The position numbers and the translations under genes are program-made. A stretch of DNA of 17,245 bases, from assembly GCA_947259425.1 (NCBI GenBank), contig CAMYMO010000086.1, forward strand, positions 1 through 17,245, written 5' to 3'. The notes beneath the pieces were generated by a model that did not search any database, was not told the origin of the DNA, and was given only the letters and a program-made list of their open reading frames with translations. Positions 14,953 through 17,245 of the stretch are shown here, piece by piece (the stretch's first letter is position 1; the number at the start of each line of letters is the position of its first letter). The DNA is from an uncultured Ectothiorhodospiraceae bacterium (GTDB taxonomy: Bacteria; Pseudomonadota; Gammaproteobacteria; UBA6429; Thiohalophilaceae).

Positions 14953-15972
14953 TTGGCAGACGAACAAAAAAAAGATAAATTGAATGGCGCTGAACGAGCG
15001 GCAATCTTGTTAATGACGCTGGGCGAAAATGATGCTGCTGAAGTATTGAAACACATGAGCCCCAAGGAGGTTCAAAAACTTGGTGAAGCTATGGCGAGCA
15101 TGGCCAATATTCCTAAAGATTCAGTCACATCAGTGCTTGGTGATTTTTGTGATACCGTTGATGAACAAACAGAACTAGGTATTGGTAATGAAGAATATCT
15201 AAAAAACGTTTTAAACTCGGCATTGGGAGAGGATAAGGCTAGTAGCGTTATCGATCGGATATTATTAGGAAGGCATTCAAAAGGGTTGGATGCATTAAAG
15301 TGGATGGAGCCACGAGCGGTCGCCGATATGATTCGGCTTGAACATCCTCAAATCATTGCCATCGTCTTGTCCTATCTGGAACAAGATCAGGCAGCAGATG
15401 TATTAGTGGCTCTACCTGAGAATATGCGCGTTGATATCGTGTTGCGGATATCTTCCCTGGATGGTATTCAACCCAGTGCTATCCATGAACTAGATGATAT
15501 GTTGGAAAAACAGTTCTCTGGTAATTCTGAAAGCATCAGAACCTCAGCTGTTGGTGGTATAAAAACCGCCGCGAACATAATGAATTTCCTCGACAGTAGT
15601 ATTGAGTCAGAAATTATTGAAAAAGTAAAAGAGGTTGATGAAGAAATCGGTACCGGAATACAAGACCTCATGTTTGTCTTTGAAAATCTGATCGAAGTTG
15701 ATGACCGTGGAATTCAGGCATTATTACGCGAAGTATCAGCAGAAACCTTGATCGTGGCATTAAAAGGTGCCGATGATGCAGTCAAAGAAAAGATACTAAA
15801 GAATATGTCCCGACGTGCCGGTGAGATGTTAAAAGATGATCTGGAAGCGCGTGGTCCTGTTAAGTTAAGTGAAGTGGAAGCAGGGCAAAAAGAAATACTT
15901 ACTGTGGCTCGACGAATGGCAGAAACCGGTGAAATTTCGTTAGGTGGTAAGGGCGGCGACGAGTATGTCTAA
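14953..15972 (+). CDS. fliG: Flagellar motor switch protein FliG
   Basis: FliG is the rotor protein that meets the stator and transmits torque; it sits on FliF in the cytoplasm. The 339-residue product starts at a TTG, giving MADEQKKDKLNGAERAAILL; the conserved GAERAAILLMTLGE pattern fixes the region, and AAGG lies about 10 bases upstream. The middle carries the EHPQ motif (LEHPQIIAIVLSYL, near residue 135). The C-terminal domain has the charged torque helix around DDRGIQALLREV and a conserved RRAGEMLKDDLEARGPVK. The start is 12 bases after fliF stops. The last codons overlap fliH by eight bases, indicating translational coupling. Confidence 0.96.
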   Translation: MADEQKKDKLNGAERAAILLMTLGENDAAEVLKHMSPKEVQKLGEAMASMANIPKDSVTSVLGDFCDTVDEQTELGIGNEEYLKNVLNSALGEDKASSVIDRILLGRHSKGLDALKWMEPRAVADMIRLEHPQIIAIVLSYLEQDQAADVLVALPENMRVDIVLRISSLDGIQPSAIHELDDMLEKQFSGNSESIRTSAVGGIKTAANIMNFLDSSIESEIIEKVKEVDEEIGTGIQDLMFVFENLIEVDDRGIQALLREVSAETLIVALKGADDAVKEKILKNMSRRAGEMLKDDLEARGPVKLSEVEAGQKEILTVARRMAETGEISLGGKGGDEYV

Positions 15973-16594
15973 TGTGTTTTCATCCAATGAAGATTCAGAG
16001 GTTCAGACATGGCAGGCTCCAGACGTAGAATTATCTGATGATAAAGATAGACGTGATGGCTTAGTTACTGCTGGAGAGCTTGAAAAAATTCAAAAACAAG
16101 CTTACGAAGAAGGATTTGAGGCCGGAAAAAAAGACGGATATGCCGCTGGAGAAGGCTTGATTAAGGAGAATATTGTTCACCTTAACACAATAATGGAATT
16201 ATTAGCTGAACCGTTAAAAGAATTAGATGAGGACCTGGTTACTCAACTATTGGACCTAACCACCATTATTGCCGGGCAGGTGATAAGACGTGAGCTTCGT
16301 GCCGATCCAGGTCAAGTGATCGCGGTTGTCAGAGAATGTATAAAATCGCTACCCATTGCTGCACGTAAAATTACCATTCATTTACACCCTGATGATGCCA
16401 CCTTAGTACGCGGTGCTTTTTCAATAGAGGAAAACTTTGAGCAAAGTTGGCAAATCAATGAAGATCCGGTACTGACTCGCGGCGGTTGTCGTATTGAGGC
16501 AGAAAATTCAAAAATAGATATGACCGTAGAACAACAGTTAAATCGTGTTATTGCCAACTTACTCGGTGGTGAACGAGAGAGAGATGATCTTTAA
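15965..16594 (+). CDS. fliH: Flagellar assembly protein FliH, ATPase regulator
   Basis: FliH is the cytoplasmic stator-like partner that binds and restrains the export ATPase FliI. The 209-residue product starts at the ATG 15965, with a GGTAAGGG-type site before it. An in-frame GTG at 15944 would add seven residues inside fliG and is less likely. Family features: an acidic N-terminus, the glycine-repeat helix AYEEGFEAGKKDGYAAGEGL (GxxxG pattern, about residues 45-64), and the C-terminal domain with LDLTTIIAGQVIRRELRADP, IHLHPDD and TRGGCRIEAENSKIDMTVE. It overlaps fliG by eight bases and precedes fliI by 12. Confidence 0.95.
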   Translation: MSNVFSSNEDSEVQTWQAPDVELSDDKDRRDGLVTAGELEKIQKQAYEEGFEAGKKDGYAAGEGLIKENIVHLNTIMELLAEPLKELDEDLVTQLLDLTTIIAGQVIRRELRADPGQVIAVVRECIKSLPIAARKITIHLHPDDATLVRGAFSIEENFEQSWQINEDPVLTRGGCRIEAENSKIDMTVEQQLNRVIANLLGGERERDDL

Positions 16595-16606
16595 GATCTT
16601 ATACCG

Positions 16607-17245
16607 ATGCCGTTAGAAAATCCTTCAACCATTCGTCAAACACGACAAAAAATATGGGCCGATTCTCTCACTGCATGTGAAGATCGTTTAAAAGAACCGC
16701 CCGGTATCATTGTAGAAGGCAAACTTAGCCGAATGGTGGGGTTGACATTAGAAGCAGTAGGTTGTCATGCCGCCATTGGTGCTCGCTGTCTTGTCGACAG
16801 TAATGATAGTCAACCTATTGAAGCCGAAGTGGTTGGCTTCGCCAATGAACGTCTTTTTTTAATGCCGACAGGCAGCATTCAAGGTCTGCGGCCAAATGCC
16901 CGTGTCATTCCAACTGAACGAGTGTATGAAGCACCAGTCGGTCATGAGTTATTAGGACGAGTTCTTGATGGGGCAGGCCGACCTCTGGACGGTAAAGGCG
17001 CTTTAAATACTTCACATACCTTGCCACTGACTGGTCGACAGATTAATCCCTTGTCACGTCAACCCATTGAACAACCCCTCGATGTTGGTGTTAGAAGCAT
17101 AAATTCATTACTGACAATTGGTCGTGGGCAACGTATGGGTTTGTTTGCCGGCAGTGGAGTCGGCAAGAGCGTATTACTTGGAATGATGACTAAATTTACC
17201 AGTGCGGATGTCATTGTGGTTGGCCTGATCGGTGAGCGTGGCCGA
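16607..17245 (+). CDS. fliI: Flagellum-specific ATPase FliI, N-terminal part
   Basis: FliI is the hexameric ATPase that powers substrate entry into the flagellar export gate. The frame is open from ATG 16607 to the last base, 213 codons, so the gene runs off the right end. Visible are the N-terminal beta domain (IVEGKLSRMVGLTLEAVGCH), the linker HELLGRVLDGAGRPLDG typical of F1/FliI ATPases, RSINSLLTIGRGQRMGLFAG, and the Walker A SGVGKS with Lys187. The final VVGLIGERGR is also conserved. It starts 12 bases after fliH with only a weak ribosome site; coupling to fliH is likely. Confidence 0.95.
   Translation, partial: MPLENPSTIRQTRQKIWADSLTACEDRLKEPPGIIVEGKLSRMVGLTLEAVGCHAAIGARCLVDSNDSQPIEAEVVGFANERLFLMPTGSIQGLRPNARVIPTERVYEAPVGHELLGRVLDGAGRPLDGKGALNTSHTLPLTGRQINPLSRQPIEQPLDVGVRSINSLLTIGRGQRMGLFAGSGVGKSVLLGMMTKFTSADVIVVGLIGERGR

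Overview
The window is a nearly continuous polar-flagellum gene cluster from a gammaproteobacterium. The Pseudomonas/Vibrio-type regulators FleQ (FlrA), FleS (FlrB) and FleR (FlrC), sitting between fliS/fliT and fliE, point to that class. So does the order fliC-flaG-fliD-fliS-fliT-fleQ-fleS-fleR-fliE-fliF-fliG-fliH-fliI. Base composition looks moderately AT-leaning. Genus cannot be fixed from the sequence alone. No RNA genes, insertion sequences or CRISPR arrays were seen.

Layout. Positions 2-1941 hold the 3' part of flgK and all of flgL (hook-filament junction proteins), overlapping at the stop/start. Positions 1990-2696 carry two small genes on the opposite strand: a DsrC/TusE-family protein with an unusual C-terminal cysteine arrangement, and a 95-residue protein of unknown function. 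These two are the only genes with no obvious flagellar role. A 336-base gene-free stretch with a candidate sigma-28 promoter leads into fliC (3033-4502) and flaG. A strong sigma-54-type promoter and a very GC-rich hairpin precede fliD (5090-7108), which is followed by fliS, a FliT-like chaperone and an atypical PilZ-like protein. A candidate sigma-70 promoter precedes fleQ. A second strong sigma-54 promoter precedes fleS-fleR. These run with tiny gaps or overlaps into fliE, fliF, fliG, fliH and fliI; fliI is cut by the window end.

How it works together. The promoter types fit the known four-tier polar flagellar hierarchy. FleQ, from a housekeeping promoter, would activate sigma-54 promoters such as the one before fleSR. 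The FleS/FleR two-component pair drives later sigma-54 genes, and sigma-28 drives flagellin. FleQ keeps the residues known to bind cyclic di-GMP in Pseudomonas, and an atypical PilZ-like gene lies immediately upstream, so c-di-GMP control is likely concentrated here. FliE/F/G/H/I form the basal body, rotor and export ATPase; FlgK/L, FliC, FliD and FlaG form or shape the filament; FliS and the FliT-like protein are export chaperones.

Most of the window is well-known biology. The least ordinary parts are the minus-strand pair between flgL and fliC, with its odd DsrC-like protein, and some regulatory hairpins.
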